The position numbers were made by a program, and so were the translations under genes. A stretch of 64,000 bases of DNA from JAKEFM01 sp035695825 (GTDB taxonomy: Bacteria; Planctomycetota; UBA1135; JAKEFM01), in assembly GCA_035695825.1 (NCBI GenBank), contig DASRRH010000026.1:524705-588704 (forward strand), given 5' to 3'. Shown here piece after piece: positions 1 through 9,156 of the stretch. How positions within the stretch are numbered: the stretch's first letter is position 1; each line of letters opens with the position of its first letter. The notes under the pieces were generated by a model. The model saw only the letters and a program-made list of their open reading frames with translations. It was not told where the DNA came from and ran no database searches.

Positions 1-2090
1 CCGGCGACGACGTCGGCGAGCCCGTCTCCGTCGACATCGCCCGCGGACGCGACGGACGTCCCGAGCCGGCTGCCCTGGAGCGTCCCGTCGATCTGGCGGA
101 GCAACGCGCCCGTCGCCCCGGAGAAGACGCGGACGTACCCCTCGCCGGGCGGGAAGAACGGGAAGGCCCCGACCTCGGGCGCCCCGATCGCCACGTCCGG
201 AACGCCGTCGCCGTTCGCGTCCCCGGCGCCGGCGACCGAGGCGCCCATCTGCGCTCCAGCCCCGGTGCCCAGATAGGTGGCGAGGATCGCGCCCGAGGCG
301 CCCGAGTGTGACCTCGCGTAGCCGGCGGCGAGGCTGTTCGGTTGCGGCGCTCCCCCCACGAGGTCCGGCACGCCGTCGCCGTCGAGGTCTCCGGTGCCCG
401 CGACGAACGAGCCGAACCGGTCCCCGGGGTTCGCCCCCGTGACGAAGAGGAGCGTCGCCCCCGTGGCGCCGGAGACGACCCGGACGCGCCCTGCCGCGAA
501 GACTTCCCCCGGGGATCCGATCGCGAGGTCCGGCGTCCCGTCCCCGTCCACGTCCCCGAGGCCCGCCACGGCCGTCCCGAGAGCGGCGGCCGCGATCGGC
601 CCGTCGATCGAGAGGAGGACGGCCCCGGTCGCCCCCGAATGGAGCGTCGCCCTTCCCGAGTCGGCAAGGAACCCCGGGTCGGCGTTCGGCGCCCCGACGA
701 GGATGTCGTCGCGCCCGTCCCCGTCGACGTCGCCGGCGGAGGCGGCGGCCCGGCCGAACCAGTCGCCGATGTCCTGGCCCTGGAAGGTCAGGAGCGTCGT
801 TCCGTTCGCGCCCGAATGGATGCGGACCTGACCCGAGGTCGCGTACGGACCGGGCTCCCCGGCGGCAAAGTCCGGGGTCCCGTCGCCGGAGACGTCCCCG
901 AGACCAGAGACGGAGGTCCCGAGCGCGCCGGAGAGGGTCGACCCCTGGACGTTGTAGAGGACCGCCCCGCCCACTCCCGACAGGACCGTCACCCGCCCCG
1001 ACCCCGGGCTCACGATCGACCCGAGCGCCCCCGGCGCCCCGACGAGGAGATCGGGGACGGCGTCGCCGTTCAGGTCACCGGCTCCGCCGACGGACGCGCC
1101 GAACCTCTCGAAGATCCCGACTCCATTGACGGTGAAGAGGGGCGCGCCGGTCGCGCCGGAGAAGAGGCGCACGTAGCCGGCCGCGCCGCCCGACACCGAA
1201 TTCTGCGGCGCGCCGACCAGGAGGTCGGGGACGGCGTCGCCGTCCACGTCCCCGACGCCGGCGACGGAGGTGCCGTAGAGTTCCCCCGCCCCGGAACCGA
1301 GGAACTGGAAGAGGATCGATCCGTCCACCCCCGAGCAAAGGAGGGCCCTCCCGCCGTTCGTCCCGCCGCCGAGCGGCGATTCCGGCGCGCCGGCGAGGAA
1401 GTCGGGGATCCCGTCGCCCGAGACGTCCCCGGGCCCCGCGACGGAGGCCCCGAGATTCTCGGAGACCGACACGCCGGTCACCTCGAAGAGGAAGGCGCCG
1501 GTCGCGCCCGAGAGGATCTCGACGCGCCCCGCGTCGTAGGCGGGGCCGGCATCGCCGAGCCAGACGCCGACGGCCGCGTCGTCGACGCCGTCCCCGTCGA
1601 CGTCGCCGATCCGCGCCACCGCGTACCCGAGCCTGTCGGAGAAGAGGCTCCCGTCCCGGTTCCAGAGGACGGCCCCGGTCGCCCCGGAGAAGGCTGTCGC
1701 GCGGCCGGCGCCGGTGACGCCCCCGGCGGAGGAGGCGAAGGCGCCGACGATCACGTCCGCGAGCCCGTCGCCGTCCAGGTCCCCGGCGCCGCAGACGGCG
1801 CAGCCGAAGGAATCGTCCTGGACGCTCGCCGTGAAGAGCTGCAGGGTCGCGCCCGTCGCGCCCGAGAAGATCCGGGCGCGCCCGAGCCCGTCGTACGCGT
1901 TCGGCGCCCCCACGATCAGGTCGGTCACCCCGTCCCCGTCCACGTCCCCCGCCGCGTCGATCGAGGTCCCTCCGATGAACGTGGCCCCGTTCGCTCCGGT
2001 GAGCTCGAGGGAGACGTACCCCTGTCCGGCGGCCGCGCCGGAGAGGGCGAGGGGCCCGAAGAGGGAGAAGGCTCGTCCGAGGTTGCGCAC
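1..2090 (-). CDS. Secreted FG-GAP repeat (integrin-alpha-like beta-propeller) protein, C-terminus cut by window edge
   Basis: The frame stays open from a GTG at 2090 to the left edge, so at least 696 residues are present and the C-terminus is missing. The start is supported by GGAGG 8 nt upstream and by a signal peptide (MRNLGRAFSLFGPLALSGAAAG). About twelve FG-GAP units follow at roughly 58-residue spacing, each with a calcium-loop motif of the DxDGDG type (for example GDVDGDGVTDLIVGAP near the N-terminus). They match the regular 165-180 nt periodicity of the DNA. FG-GAP units fold as propeller blades and usually act outside the cytoplasm in adhesion or protein contact; the partner here is unknown. 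It lies 54 nt downstream of a CRTAC1-like gene on the same strand and has its own ribosome site. Family and export are clear, function is not. Confidence 0.85.
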   Translation of the reverse strand, partial: MRNLGRAFSLFGPLALSGAAAGQGYVSLELTGANGATFIGGTSIDAAGDVDGDGVTDLIVGAPNAYDGLGRARIFSGATGATLQLFTASVQDDSFGCAVCGAGDLDGDGLADVIVGAFASSAGGVTGAGRATAFSGATGAVLWNRDGSLFSDRLGYAVARIGDVDGDGVDDAAVGVWLGDAGPAYDAGRVEILSGATGAFLFEVTGVSVSENLGASVAGPGDVSGDGIPDFLAGAPESPLGGGTNGGRALLCSGVDGSILFQFLGSGAGELYGTSVAGVGDVDGDAVPDLLVGAPQNSVSGGAAGYVRLFSGATGAPLFTVNGVGIFERFGASVGGAGDLNGDAVPDLLVGAPGALGSIVSPGSGRVTVLSGVGGAVLYNVQGSTLSGALGTSVSGLGDVSGDGTPDFAAGEPGPYATSGQVRIHSGANGTTLLTFQGQDIGDWFGRAAASAGDVDGDGRDDILVGAPNADPGFLADSGRATLHSGATGAVLLSIDGPIAAAALGTAVAGLGDVDGDGTPDLAIGSPGEVFAAGRVRVVSGATGATLLFVTGANPGDRFGSFVAGTGDLDGDGVPDLVGGAPQPNSLAAGYARSHSGASGAILATYLGTGAGAQMGASVAGAGDANGDGVPDVAIGAPEVGAFPFFPPGEGYVRVFSGATGALLRQIDGTLQGSRLGTSVASAGDVDGDGLADVVA

Positions 2091-2144
2091 GGAGATAACC
2101 TCCGGCCGGGGGCCACGCCGATTGTAGCCCCCGGCCGCGCGACG

Positions 2145-3806
2145 TCAGCGCTCGACGACGCGGGTCGTCCCGCCGGCCGGGACCCCTTCGAGGGTCTGGA
2201 CCCTCCCCGAGGGCCAGCGGACCTCGATGCGATCCGCGCGCGTCGCCGGACCGAGGCCGAAGTGGATCTTCGCCTCGACGCCGCCGCAGAACCCGACCCC
2301 GGCTGCGACCTCGCGGACCTGCGTTCGCCCCCCCGCGGTGAGGAGAATCCGCGCGCCGACCCCGTCGCGGTCGCTCCGACGGCCGACCAGCCGGAGGAGC
2401 AGGGAGTGGCCTCCGCTCGCGGTGTCGTTCCGCAGGAGCGCGGCCGGGCCGTCGATCGCGGTGACGAAGAGGTCGAGGTCGCCGTCCCCGTCGAAGTCCG
2501 AGGCGCTCGCGCCCCGCCAGACGCGCTTCTCCCCGAGCCCCGCGCGCCTCCCGATCTCCTCGAACGATCCGTCCCCGCGGTTCCGGAAGAGCTGGCACGC
2601 CTGGTTGTAGGTCGTGTCGAGCGGATAGCGGTCGATCTGCGGGTAGAGGTGGCCGTTCGCGACGAAGAGGTCGAGCCAGCCGTCCGCGTCGAAGTCGCCG
2701 GGGATCGCCGCCCACTTGAGGAAGGGGTAGGAAGGGGCCCCGACGCCGCAGGGATAGGCGACGTCGGTGAAGAAGCCGTTCCCCTCGTTGCGGTAGACGT
2801 TCGTGTTGTCGTCCGAGAAGTTCGTGACGGCGAGGTCGAGGCGTCCGTCCCCGTCGAAGTCTCCGAACGCTGCCCCCATCCCGGCCTGAGGGCGCCCGTC
2901 GACCGAGAGCGCGACGCCCGCCTCGAGGCCGACCTCCTCGAAGAGGCCGTCGCCGCGGTTCCGGAAGAGGTAGTTCGGGACGGAGTCGTTCGCGACGAAG
3001 AGGTCGGCGTCCCCGTCGTCGTCGAAGTCGGAGAAGAGGACCTGGAAGCCGTACCCCTTTCCCCGGTCGGCGAGGCCGCAGGGCTCGGCCGCCTCGGCGA
3101 AGGAGCCGTCCCCCTCGTTCCGCCCGTAGAGGTCGACCGCGCCCGGGAACCCCCGCGGGCCGTACGCGACCATCACGTCCTTGTAGCGACACGAGGTGCG
3201 GTCCGTCGGGACGAACGCGGGGTCCCACTCGATGTACTGCGCGACGTAGAGGTCGAGGTCCCCGTCCCCGTCGGGATCGCCGAACGCGGCGGCCGTCCCC
3301 CAGCTCCCGAGCGGGAGCCCGAGACGCGGGGCGACGTCGGTGAACCGGCCGCGGCCGTCGTTGCGGTAGAGGCGGAGGGGGCCAAGATTCGTCACGAGGA
3401 GGTCGGCGTCCCCGTCGCCGTCGTAGTCGGCGGCGACGCACCCCATGTTCCAGTCCTCGCTCTGGAGGCCCGCCTCCTCCGTCACGTCGAGGAACCTTCC
3501 GGCGTCGTTCCGGTAGAGCGCCTTCCGAGGCGCGGGTCCGTCTGGAAACCCTCCCCGCCGCCAGCCGTTCGTCACGAAGAGGTCGGGGTCCCCGTCTCCG
3601 TCGAAGTCGAAGAAGGTCGTCCCGCCCCCGACCCCGTCGACGAGCTTCTTCTTCTCGGGGTCGCCATTCCGGTTCCGATAGGAGATGCCCGCCCGCCCCG
3701 TCACGTCCACGAAGGCGATCCCGTCGGCGGAGGCCGGGGGCGCAGGGGCGGATCGCCCGCACGCGGCGAGGAAGGGGGCGAGGAGGACGGCCCTCCGCGC
3801 CCTCAC
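2145..3806 (-). CDS. CRTAC1-family lipoprotein with VCBS/FG-GAP repeats and ASPIC/UnbV domain
   Basis: This 553-residue protein starts at a GTG overlapping the upstream TPR gene's stop (GTGA, 3803-3806), with GGGGGAGG just before it. A lipobox (LLAPFLAACG, Cys about 16) predicts a signal-peptidase II lipoprotein. The body contains about seven FG-GAP/VCBS units with motifs such as FDFDGDGDPDLFV, NYxFRNRGDG and AAFGDFDGDGRLDLAVTNF. The C-terminal ~90 residues are an ASPIC/UnbV domain (HSLLLRLVG, VGARILLTAGG, HFGLGPATRADRIEVRWPSG). This architecture is common in planctomycetes and acidobacteria and is known in eukaryotes as cartilage acidic protein 1. Its biochemical role in bacteria is not established; binding of surface ligand or calcium is likely. 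The coupled TPR gene probably gives it a partner. Confidence 0.88.
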   Translation of the reverse strand: MRARRAVLLAPFLAACGRSAPAPPASADGIAFVDVTGRAGISYRNRNGDPEKKKLVDGVGGGTTFFDFDGDGDPDLFVTNGWRRGGFPDGPAPRKALYRNDAGRFLDVTEEAGLQSEDWNMGCVAADYDGDGDADLLVTNLGPLRLYRNDGRGRFTDVAPRLGLPLGSWGTAAAFGDPDGDGDLDLYVAQYIEWDPAFVPTDRTSCRYKDVMVAYGPRGFPGAVDLYGRNEGDGSFAEAAEPCGLADRGKGYGFQVLFSDFDDDGDADLFVANDSVPNYLFRNRGDGLFEEVGLEAGVALSVDGRPQAGMGAAFGDFDGDGRLDLAVTNFSDDNTNVYRNEGNGFFTDVAYPCGVGAPSYPFLKWAAIPGDFDADGWLDLFVANGHLYPQIDRYPLDTTYNQACQLFRNRGDGSFEEIGRRAGLGEKRVWRGASASDFDGDGDLDLFVTAIDGPAALLRNDTASGGHSLLLRLVGRRSDRDGVGARILLTAGGRTQVREVAAGVGFCGGVEAKIHFGLGPATRADRIEVRWPSGRVQTLEGVPAGGTTRVVER

Positions 3807-5332
3807 CGCTCCTCCCCCTTCTCCCGCCGGCGCTTCTCCTCCTCCGCCCGGAGCGCCTCTTCCTCCCGCCCTTGTCGCCGGCAGATCTCGGCGAGGATCC
3901 TCCAGGGCTCCGCGTTCCCGGGCTGGAGCCGCGCCACCTCCCGGAAACACGCCTCCGCCCTCGCGAGGTCGCCGAGGGCGAGGAAAACCCCGCCGAGGTT
4001 GTGCTGGACGAGGGGGTCGTCGGGCCGAAGGCGCGCCGCCTTCTCGTAGGGCTCCCGCGCCTCCTCGATTCGGTTCGAGTGGACGAGACAGACCCCGAGC
4101 CCGTACCACCCGAGCCCGTTCCCCGGGGAGCGCTCGAGCGATCGGCGCAGGTGCGGCTCGGCCTCCGCGTACCTCCCGGCGCGGGCGAGGAGCAGGCCGA
4201 GGAGGCCCCGGGCGTCGGCGTGCTCGGGGTCCCGGGCGAGAATGCGTCGCATCTCGAGCTCCGCCGGATCCGTCTCGCCGCGGGACGCGTACCGGGCGCC
4301 GAGGGCGAAGCGCACCTCGAGGTTCCCGGGGTCGGACCGAAGCCGGGCCTCGAGGTCCTCGGCCCTCACCGCCGAGGCCGACTCGCGACGGAACCGTTCC
4401 ATCTCCCGCCGCCCCTCCTCCATCCTCCCGGCGCGGAGGAGCGCCCCCGCGAGCGCGTAGCGGGCCTCGAGGAACGAGGCGTCGAGCGCCACGCCGCGCT
4501 CGAGCGCCGCGACCGCGGCGGCGTAGTCCCGGCGCTGCACGTGGAGGGTCCCGAGCCGCCACCAGGGCCGCGCGTCCTCCGGCGCCCGCTCCGCGGCCTC
4601 CCGCAGCCAGCGCTCCGCCTCCGGGAGCCCCCCGCGGCCGAGGAGGAGAGCGCCGAGCTCGAGCCGCGGCCGCGGGTCCTTCGGATCGAGCGAGGCCGCC
4701 CGCCGGAGGGCCTCCTCGGCCCCCTCCGCGTCGCGGGCTCGGCTTCGCGCCATCCCGAGCTGCGTCCAGACCTCGGCGTCGTTCGGCGAAAGCGCGGCGG
4801 CCTTCTCGAGGGCGGCGATCGATTCCCGGAGGAGGTCGATCCGGACGGCGTTCGCGCCGAGCTGGATCGCGCTCGCTCCGAGGAGGACGATCCCGAGGAG
4901 CTTGTGGGCGGGGGCCGGGCGCGGGTCGAGGGCGAGCGACTCCCGCAGGGCCGCCGCCGCCCCGTCGAGCTCGCCGAGGAAGTAGCGGGCGGAGCCGAGC
5001 CAGAGACGGGCCGGGGCGTGCCGGGGGTCCGCCGCGGCGACCGCCTCGAACTCCTTCTCCGCCGCCGCGTGCTCCCCCCGATTGAGGAGGACGTTCCCGA
5101 GGCTCATCCGGAGCCGCGCGTCGGCGGGGGCCTCGGCGAGGAGCCGGCGGAACTCCTTCTCCGCCTCCTCGAGCCTACCCGACTTCGCGAGCGCTACCGC
5201 CGCCGCGTACGCGGGCTCCCGGGGCGGGGGTGCGGGCGCCTGCGCCGAGACGGAGGCGAGCGGGACGAAGGCCGCGAAGAGGGTCCGCGTCGACCGGACC
5301 GGGTCGGGGCGCACGCGCGGCGAGTCTAGCAC
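3803..5332 (-). CDS. Exported TPR-repeat protein
   Basis: The 509-residue protein consists almost entirely of tandem tetratricopeptide repeats (for example LRMSLGNVLLNRGEHAAAEKE and VWTQLGMARSRARDAEGAEEA). It ends in a charged Glu/Lys/Arg tail. The first ~30 residues (RSTRTLFAAFVPLASVSAQA) look like a signal peptide, so it probably acts in the periplasm. The GTG start at 5332 has AGGAG five bases upstream. Its stop overlaps the GTG of the CRTAC1-like lipoprotein, so the two are likely made together. Pairs of TPR and ASPIC/UnbV proteins are recurrent in this kind of genome; the TPR solenoid is inferred to bind the propeller protein or its clients. No catalytic motif is visible. Confidence 0.82.
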   Translation of the reverse strand: MLDSPRVRPDPVRSTRTLFAAFVPLASVSAQAPAPPPREPAYAAAVALAKSGRLEEAEKEFRRLLAEAPADARLRMSLGNVLLNRGEHAAAEKEFEAVAAADPRHAPARLWLGSARYFLGELDGAAAALRESLALDPRPAPAHKLLGIVLLGASAIQLGANAVRIDLLRESIAALEKAAALSPNDAEVWTQLGMARSRARDAEGAEEALRRAASLDPKDPRPRLELGALLLGRGGLPEAERWLREAAERAPEDARPWWRLGTLHVQRRDYAAAVAALERGVALDASFLEARYALAGALLRAGRMEEGRREMERFRRESASAVRAEDLEARLRSDPGNLEVRFALGARYASRGETDPAELEMRRILARDPEHADARGLLGLLLARAGRYAEAEPHLRRSLERSPGNGLGWYGLGVCLVHSNRIEEAREPYEKAARLRPDDPLVQHNLGGVFLALGDLARAEACFREVARLQPGNAEPWRILAEICRRQGREEEALRAEEEKRRREKGEER

Positions 5333-5360
5333 CCCCGCTCCTGAAGCCCCCCGGCCGGTG

Positions 5361-5369
5361 TGCTATCTT
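5361..5369 (+). promoter_or_regulatory. Extended -10 element (TGCTATCTT) before yggS
   Basis: TGn followed by TATCTT forms an extended -10 box in the 43-nt gap between two divergent genes. It ends 6 nt before the GTG at 5376, and no Shine-Dalgarno sequence is present. This is the spacing expected if transcription starts on the start codon itself (leaderless mRNA). No -35 box is evident, as is usual for extended -10 promoters. Confidence 0.4.
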
Positions 5370-5375
5370 CCCCTC

Positions 5376-6083
5376 GTGTCCACGGCGACGGGCTCCCTCG
5401 CCACGAACCTCGGCTCCGTCCGCTCCCGCATCGCCGCCGCCGCCGCGCGCTCTCCCCGCGCGGCCCGCGAGGTCGTCCTGGTCGCCGTGACGAAGTCGGT
5501 CGGTCCCGAGGTCGCCCGCGCGCTCCTCGCCCTCGGCGTCCGCGACCTCGGCGAGAGCCGGGTCCGGGATCTCGAGGCGAAGGCGGCCGCGGTGGGCGCG
5601 GGCCCGCGCTGGCACCTCGTCGGGACTCTCCAGCGGAACAAGGCGCGGGCGGCGCTCGCCGTCGCCGAGCTCGTCCACTCCCTCGACCGGATCCCCCTCC
5701 TCGAAACTCTCGACCGGCTCGGCTCCGAGCGCGGGCGAAGCGTGCGCGCGCTCCTCGAGGTGAACGTCGCGGGGGAGGCGAGCAAGCGCGGCTTCCCCCC
5801 GCAGGAGGCGCTCCTCGCGCTGCGCGCGGCGCGGGGGAGGGAGGGGATCGCCGTCGAGGGTTTGATGACGATGGCGCCCCCCGTCCCCGACCCGGAGGGC
5901 GCGCGGGGCGTCTTCCGGCGCCTCGCGGCGCTCCGCGACGCGGCGGTCGCGGAGGGCCTCCTCCCTCCGCTCCCCCATCTCTCGATGGGGATGTCGTCGG
6001 ACTTCGAAGTCGCGGTCGAGGAGGGCGCGACGATCGTCCGGGTCGGGTCCGCCCTCTTCGAGGGGCTCGACGCGACGGGGTGA
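5376..6083 (+). CDS. yggS: PLP homeostasis protein (YggS/PLPBP/PROSC family)
   Basis: This 235-residue alanine-racemase-fold protein binds pyridoxal phosphate through a lysine and buffers the cofactor. Visible hallmarks are LVAVTKSVGPE (PLP lysine in the KT/KS element), LGESRVRDLEAKA, WHLVGTLQRNKAR (family motif HxxGxLQxNK), LLEVNVAGEASKRGF, EGLMTMAP and the terminal LSMGMSSDFEVAVEEGATIVRVGSALF. The length is typical of the family. The GTG at 5376 is chosen because it begins just before the conserved N-terminal helix; an in-frame GTG at 5358 is an alternative. It heads a five-gene operon and its stop overlaps the kinase start by 4 nt (GTGA). The usual neighbour of yggS, a DUF167 (yggU) gene, is also here but is separated by the kinase. 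Confidence 0.93.
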   Translation: MSTATGSLATNLGSVRSRIAAAAARSPRAAREVVLVAVTKSVGPEVARALLALGVRDLGESRVRDLEAKAAAVGAGPRWHLVGTLQRNKARAALAVAELVHSLDRIPLLETLDRLGSERGRSVRALLEVNVAGEASKRGFPPQEALLALRAARGREGIAVEGLMTMAPPVPDPEGARGVFRRLAALRDAAVAEGLLPPLPHLSMGMSSDFEVAVEEGATIVRVGSALFEGLDATG

Positions 6084-8818
6084 GCTTCCTCCTCGTCGAG
6101 AGCGGGCCGCGGAAGGGCTCGCGGATCGAGATCCCCACCGAGGGCTCCGTCACCCTCGGCTCCGACCCCGCCCGCGCGGGCGCCCTCCTCGACGAGCCGC
6201 TCGCCGCCCCGGTCCACTGCGTCGTCGGCAACGCCAAGGGAGGCGGCCTCGGCGTGAAGGACCTCGGCACGGAGAACGGGACCTACGTCAACAACCGCCG
6301 CGTCGTCGCCTCGAAGCTCGTCCCCGGCGACAAGGTCCAGATCGGGGGCACGATCCTCACGCTGTTCGACTCCGCCCCCGCCGCGAAGGAGGCCGACGCG
6401 TTCGTCGGGGCGGAGCTCGGAGGGTACCGGATCCTCGAGCACCTCGGCCGCGGCGGGATGGGGACGGTCTACCGCGCCCTCCAGGTCTCGCTCGACCGGG
6501 TCGTGGCGCTGAAGGTCCTCTCCCGCGACCGCACTTCCGACCCCGCCTTCGTCGAGCGGTTCCTGCGCGAGGCGCGCGCCGCCGCGGCCCTCTCCCACCC
6601 CAACCTCGTCGCCGTCTACGACGCGGGCTCGGAGCGCGGCCTCTCCTTCTATTCGATGGAGTTCATGGAGGGGGGGACCGTCGAGGACCGGATCCTCCAG
6701 GCGGGGAAGATCCCCCTCCTCGAGGGGCTCCGGATCCTCCGGGACGCCGCGCGCGCGCTCCTCTTCGCCGAGGAGAAGCGGATCGTCCACCGCGACGTCA
6801 AGCCCGGCAACCTGATGGTGGACGCCCACGGGATCACGAAGCTCGCCGACCTCGGGCTCGCCGCGGAGATGGAAGAGGTCGACCGCCGAGAGGGGATCTT
6901 CGGGACGCCCCACTTCATCTCTCCCGAGCAAGCGCGCGGGGAGGGGGTCGACGCGCGCTCGGACCTCTACTCCTTCGGAGCGAGCGCCTACCGGATCCTC
7001 ACCGGTCAGACCCCCTTCTCGGGGAAGACCACCCGGGAGATCCTGCGGGCGCAGCTCAAGGACGAGCCTCCCTCCCCGCGCGCGACGGAACCCTCGATCC
7101 CCCCGGAGGTTGAGGGGGTCGTCCTCCGCTGCCTCCGCAAGGCCCCGGCGGAGCGTTTCGCGACCGCGCGGGAGATCCTCGAGGCCCTCGAGCCGGTGAT
7201 CGACCGGCTCGAGGGGAAGCGCGCGGGCGGACTCTCCCCCCTCTGGCTCGTCGCCGCCGGGCTCCTCGTCGCCGGCGCGGGATTGGGGCTCCTCTACTGG
7301 AAGCCCTGGGAGAAGCGGACCGTGGTTGTCACGGTCCCGGGGGCCGCCCCTTCCACGACCGCCGCCGGCGAGGAGGTCGATCGGCTGCGGCGCGAAGGGG
7401 CGGAGAAGGACGCGCGCCTCGCCTACCTCGAGATCTCCTCCGACCTGCCCGAGGCGTCGCGGGCCGGAGCGCTCGAGGCGCTCGCGACCCGCTTCTCGGG
7501 GACCGAGTACGGGGAGCGGGCGAAGCGGGAGGGGCGGGCGATCCGCGAGACCCTCGCGGCCCGCGCCGCCGCCGCCGAGGAGCGCTCGCGCCGCGCGGAG
7601 ACGGCGCTCGCCGACGCGCGCTCCGCCGCCGCCGCCGCCCTCCGCGCGGAGCGCTTCGCGGAGGCCGCCGCGCGGGCCGCGAACGCCCCCGGGATCGGCG
7701 AGTTCTCCTCCGACCCCTCCTTCACCGGCCGTTTCGACGAGCTCCTCGGCGAAATCGAGCGCGCGGCCTCCGAGCACGTGGCGCAGGCCCAGGCGCAGGC
7801 CGACGCCAAGGTGAAGGCGGGGGACTTCGAGGGAGCGGGAGCCGCGTTCGACGCGCTCCGCGCGGCCTTCGATCCCCTCGAGGGGGTGCCCCCCTCCCTC
7901 CGCTCCTCCTTCGAGGGGCACGCGCGGCTCGCCGCCGACGGACGCAAGGAGGTCGAGGCCTCGCGGGCGCGGGCGCGCCGGGAGGCCCTCGCCTCCGACC
8001 GCGCCACCGCCCACCGCGTGCTCTTCGCCCCGGATGCCGTCCCGTCCCGGCTCCTCGCGTTTCGCTTCGCCCCGGCCCGCGAGGCGGTCGAGAAGGCGCG
8101 GGACGAGGCGGCGACGGCCCCCTACCGCCGCTACCTCGAGGAGGCGGCGCTGGACCTCGCGGCGGCGGACCGCGCCTTCGCCCTGTTCTTGTCCCGCGCG
8201 CAGGCGGGGTCGCTCAAGCCCGACACCCTCCTCGACCCCGTCTCCGGGAAGGCGGGGCGGATCGTCGGGGTCGACCCCGCCTCGGGGATCACGGTGGAGG
8301 TGCTCGTGCGCGGCCAGACGGCGCGGAGCGTTCTCCGCTGGGACCGCTTCGACCGGCCGGAGCGCCTCGCCGAGCTCTTCTTCCCCCGCGGGGAGCTCTC
8401 CCCCGCCGAGGCCCTCGACGGGGCGAGCCTCGTCCTGCTCGTCGGGATCGCCCTCGAGGCGAAGGCGCTCCTCCCCGGCCTCCTCGGCATCCGCTCCGAC
8501 GGCGGCGGCGCGCGGGCTGCCGAGGCCGCGCCGGCGGTCGGGGAGAACGTGTTCCGACTGGCCCGCGACTGGCTCGACCGCGCGGAGAAGGCGGGGCCGG
8601 ACCCCGAGGTCTCCGCGCGCGCCGCGGCCCTGCGCGCGAAGGTCGAGCGCGAGGAGCAGGCGGCCCGCGCGCTCAACGCCGCCCTCGCGGCCCTCACCGC
8701 CCGGCGCCACGACGAGGCGGCGAGCCGGCTCGAGGAGTTCCGCGCGAGCGCGCGCGGCTCCCTCCTCCTCGGCCATCTGACGGACGGCTCGGCGCCTCCC
8801 GTCGACGAGGAGCGGTGA
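6080..8818 (+). CDS. FHA-domain serine/threonine protein kinase with membrane anchor and long Ala/Arg-rich extracytoplasmic region
   Basis: The protein has 912 residues. An FHA phosphothreonine-binding domain lies at about 1-100 (TLGSDP, DLGTENGTYVNNRRV). The kinase domain spans about 116-375, with glycine loop GRGGMGTVY (123-131), catalytic Lys145 in VALKVL, HRDVKPGNL (237-245, catalytic Asp239), metal loop ADLGLA (Asp257) and FGTPHFISPEQ. DLG instead of DFG is frequent in planctomycete-type kinases and compatible with activity. A single transmembrane helix (about 384-406, LSPLWLVAAGLLVAGAGLGLLYW) is followed by ~500 residues rich in Ala, Arg and Glu, likely helical or coiled coil. The start is a GTG overlapping the yggS stop. 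FHA and kinase in one chain suggests autophosphorylation-dependent partner docking; substrates are unknown. Confidence 0.9.
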   Translation: MSFLLVESGPRKGSRIEIPTEGSVTLGSDPARAGALLDEPLAAPVHCVVGNAKGGGLGVKDLGTENGTYVNNRRVVASKLVPGDKVQIGGTILTLFDSAPAAKEADAFVGAELGGYRILEHLGRGGMGTVYRALQVSLDRVVALKVLSRDRTSDPAFVERFLREARAAAALSHPNLVAVYDAGSERGLSFYSMEFMEGGTVEDRILQAGKIPLLEGLRILRDAARALLFAEEKRIVHRDVKPGNLMVDAHGITKLADLGLAAEMEEVDRREGIFGTPHFISPEQARGEGVDARSDLYSFGASAYRILTGQTPFSGKTTREILRAQLKDEPPSPRATEPSIPPEVEGVVLRCLRKAPAERFATAREILEALEPVIDRLEGKRAGGLSPLWLVAAGLLVAGAGLGLLYWKPWEKRTVVVTVPGAAPSTTAAGEEVDRLRREGAEKDARLAYLEISSDLPEASRAGALEALATRFSGTEYGERAKREGRAIRETLAARAAAAEERSRRAETALADARSAAAAALRAERFAEAAARAANAPGIGEFSSDPSFTGRFDELLGEIERAASEHVAQAQAQADAKVKAGDFEGAGAAFDALRAAFDPLEGVPPSLRSSFEGHARLAADGRKEVEASRARARREALASDRATAHRVLFAPDAVPSRLLAFRFAPAREAVEKARDEAATAPYRRYLEEAALDLAAADRAFALFLSRAQAGSLKPDTLLDPVSGKAGRIVGVDPASGITVEVLVRGQTARSVLRWDRFDRPERLAELFFPRGELSPAEALDGASLVLLVGIALEAKALLPGLLGIRSDGGGARAAEAAPAVGENVFRLARDWLDRAEKAGPDPEVSARAAALRAKVEREEQAARALNAALAALTARRHDEAASRLEEFRASARGSLLLGHLTDGSAPPVDEER

Positions 8819-9156
8819 AGGGGGAGAGAGGGGGCGGAAGGAGCGTCGAGGCCCTCGCGCTCCGGGAAGGGGAAGGCGCCCTCCTCCTCCCCATCCGCGT
8901 GCGGGCGCGCGCGGGGAGAGAGGGGGTGGAGGGGATCCACGGCGACCGCCTCCTCGTCGCGGTCCGCGAGGCGCCGGAGCGAGGGCGCGCGAACGAGGCG
9001 GTCCTCGCGCTCCTCGCCGATCGGATCGGCGTCTCCCGCCGCGGCTGCGCCCTGATTCGGGGGGAGGCCTCCCGCGACAAGCTCGTCCGGATCGAGGGCC
9101 TCCTCCTCGAGGAGGGGCGGCGGCGACTGCGGCGGGCCCTCGAGGGGGGGGCATGA
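8815..9156 (+). CDS. yggU: DUF167 (YggU) family protein
   Basis: This 113-residue protein has the DUF167 pattern: an N-terminal strand pair (LLLPIRVRARAGREGVEG), then RLLVAVREAPERGRANEAVLALLADRIGV, then the C-terminal ASRDKLVRIEGL. In the family this last stretch is the GxxSRxKxxxI motif. The protein is cytoplasmic and its biochemical role is unknown across bacteria. It starts at a GTG overlapping the kinase stop (GTGA), and its own stop overlaps the next ATG (ATGA). Co-occurrence with yggS is widespread and supports the call. Confidence 0.85.
   Translation: MKGERGGGRSVEALALREGEGALLLPIRVRARAGREGVEGIHGDRLLVAVREAPERGRANEAVLALLADRIGVSRRGCALIRGEASRDKLVRIEGLLLEEGRRRLRRALEGGA

Noticed and set aside
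1..1960. Regular ~170-nt periodic repeats resembling a repeat array
   Set aside because: The period is the DNA image of FG-GAP protein repeats in one open frame. Units are not identical and have no spacer structure, so this is not CRISPR or satellite DNA.
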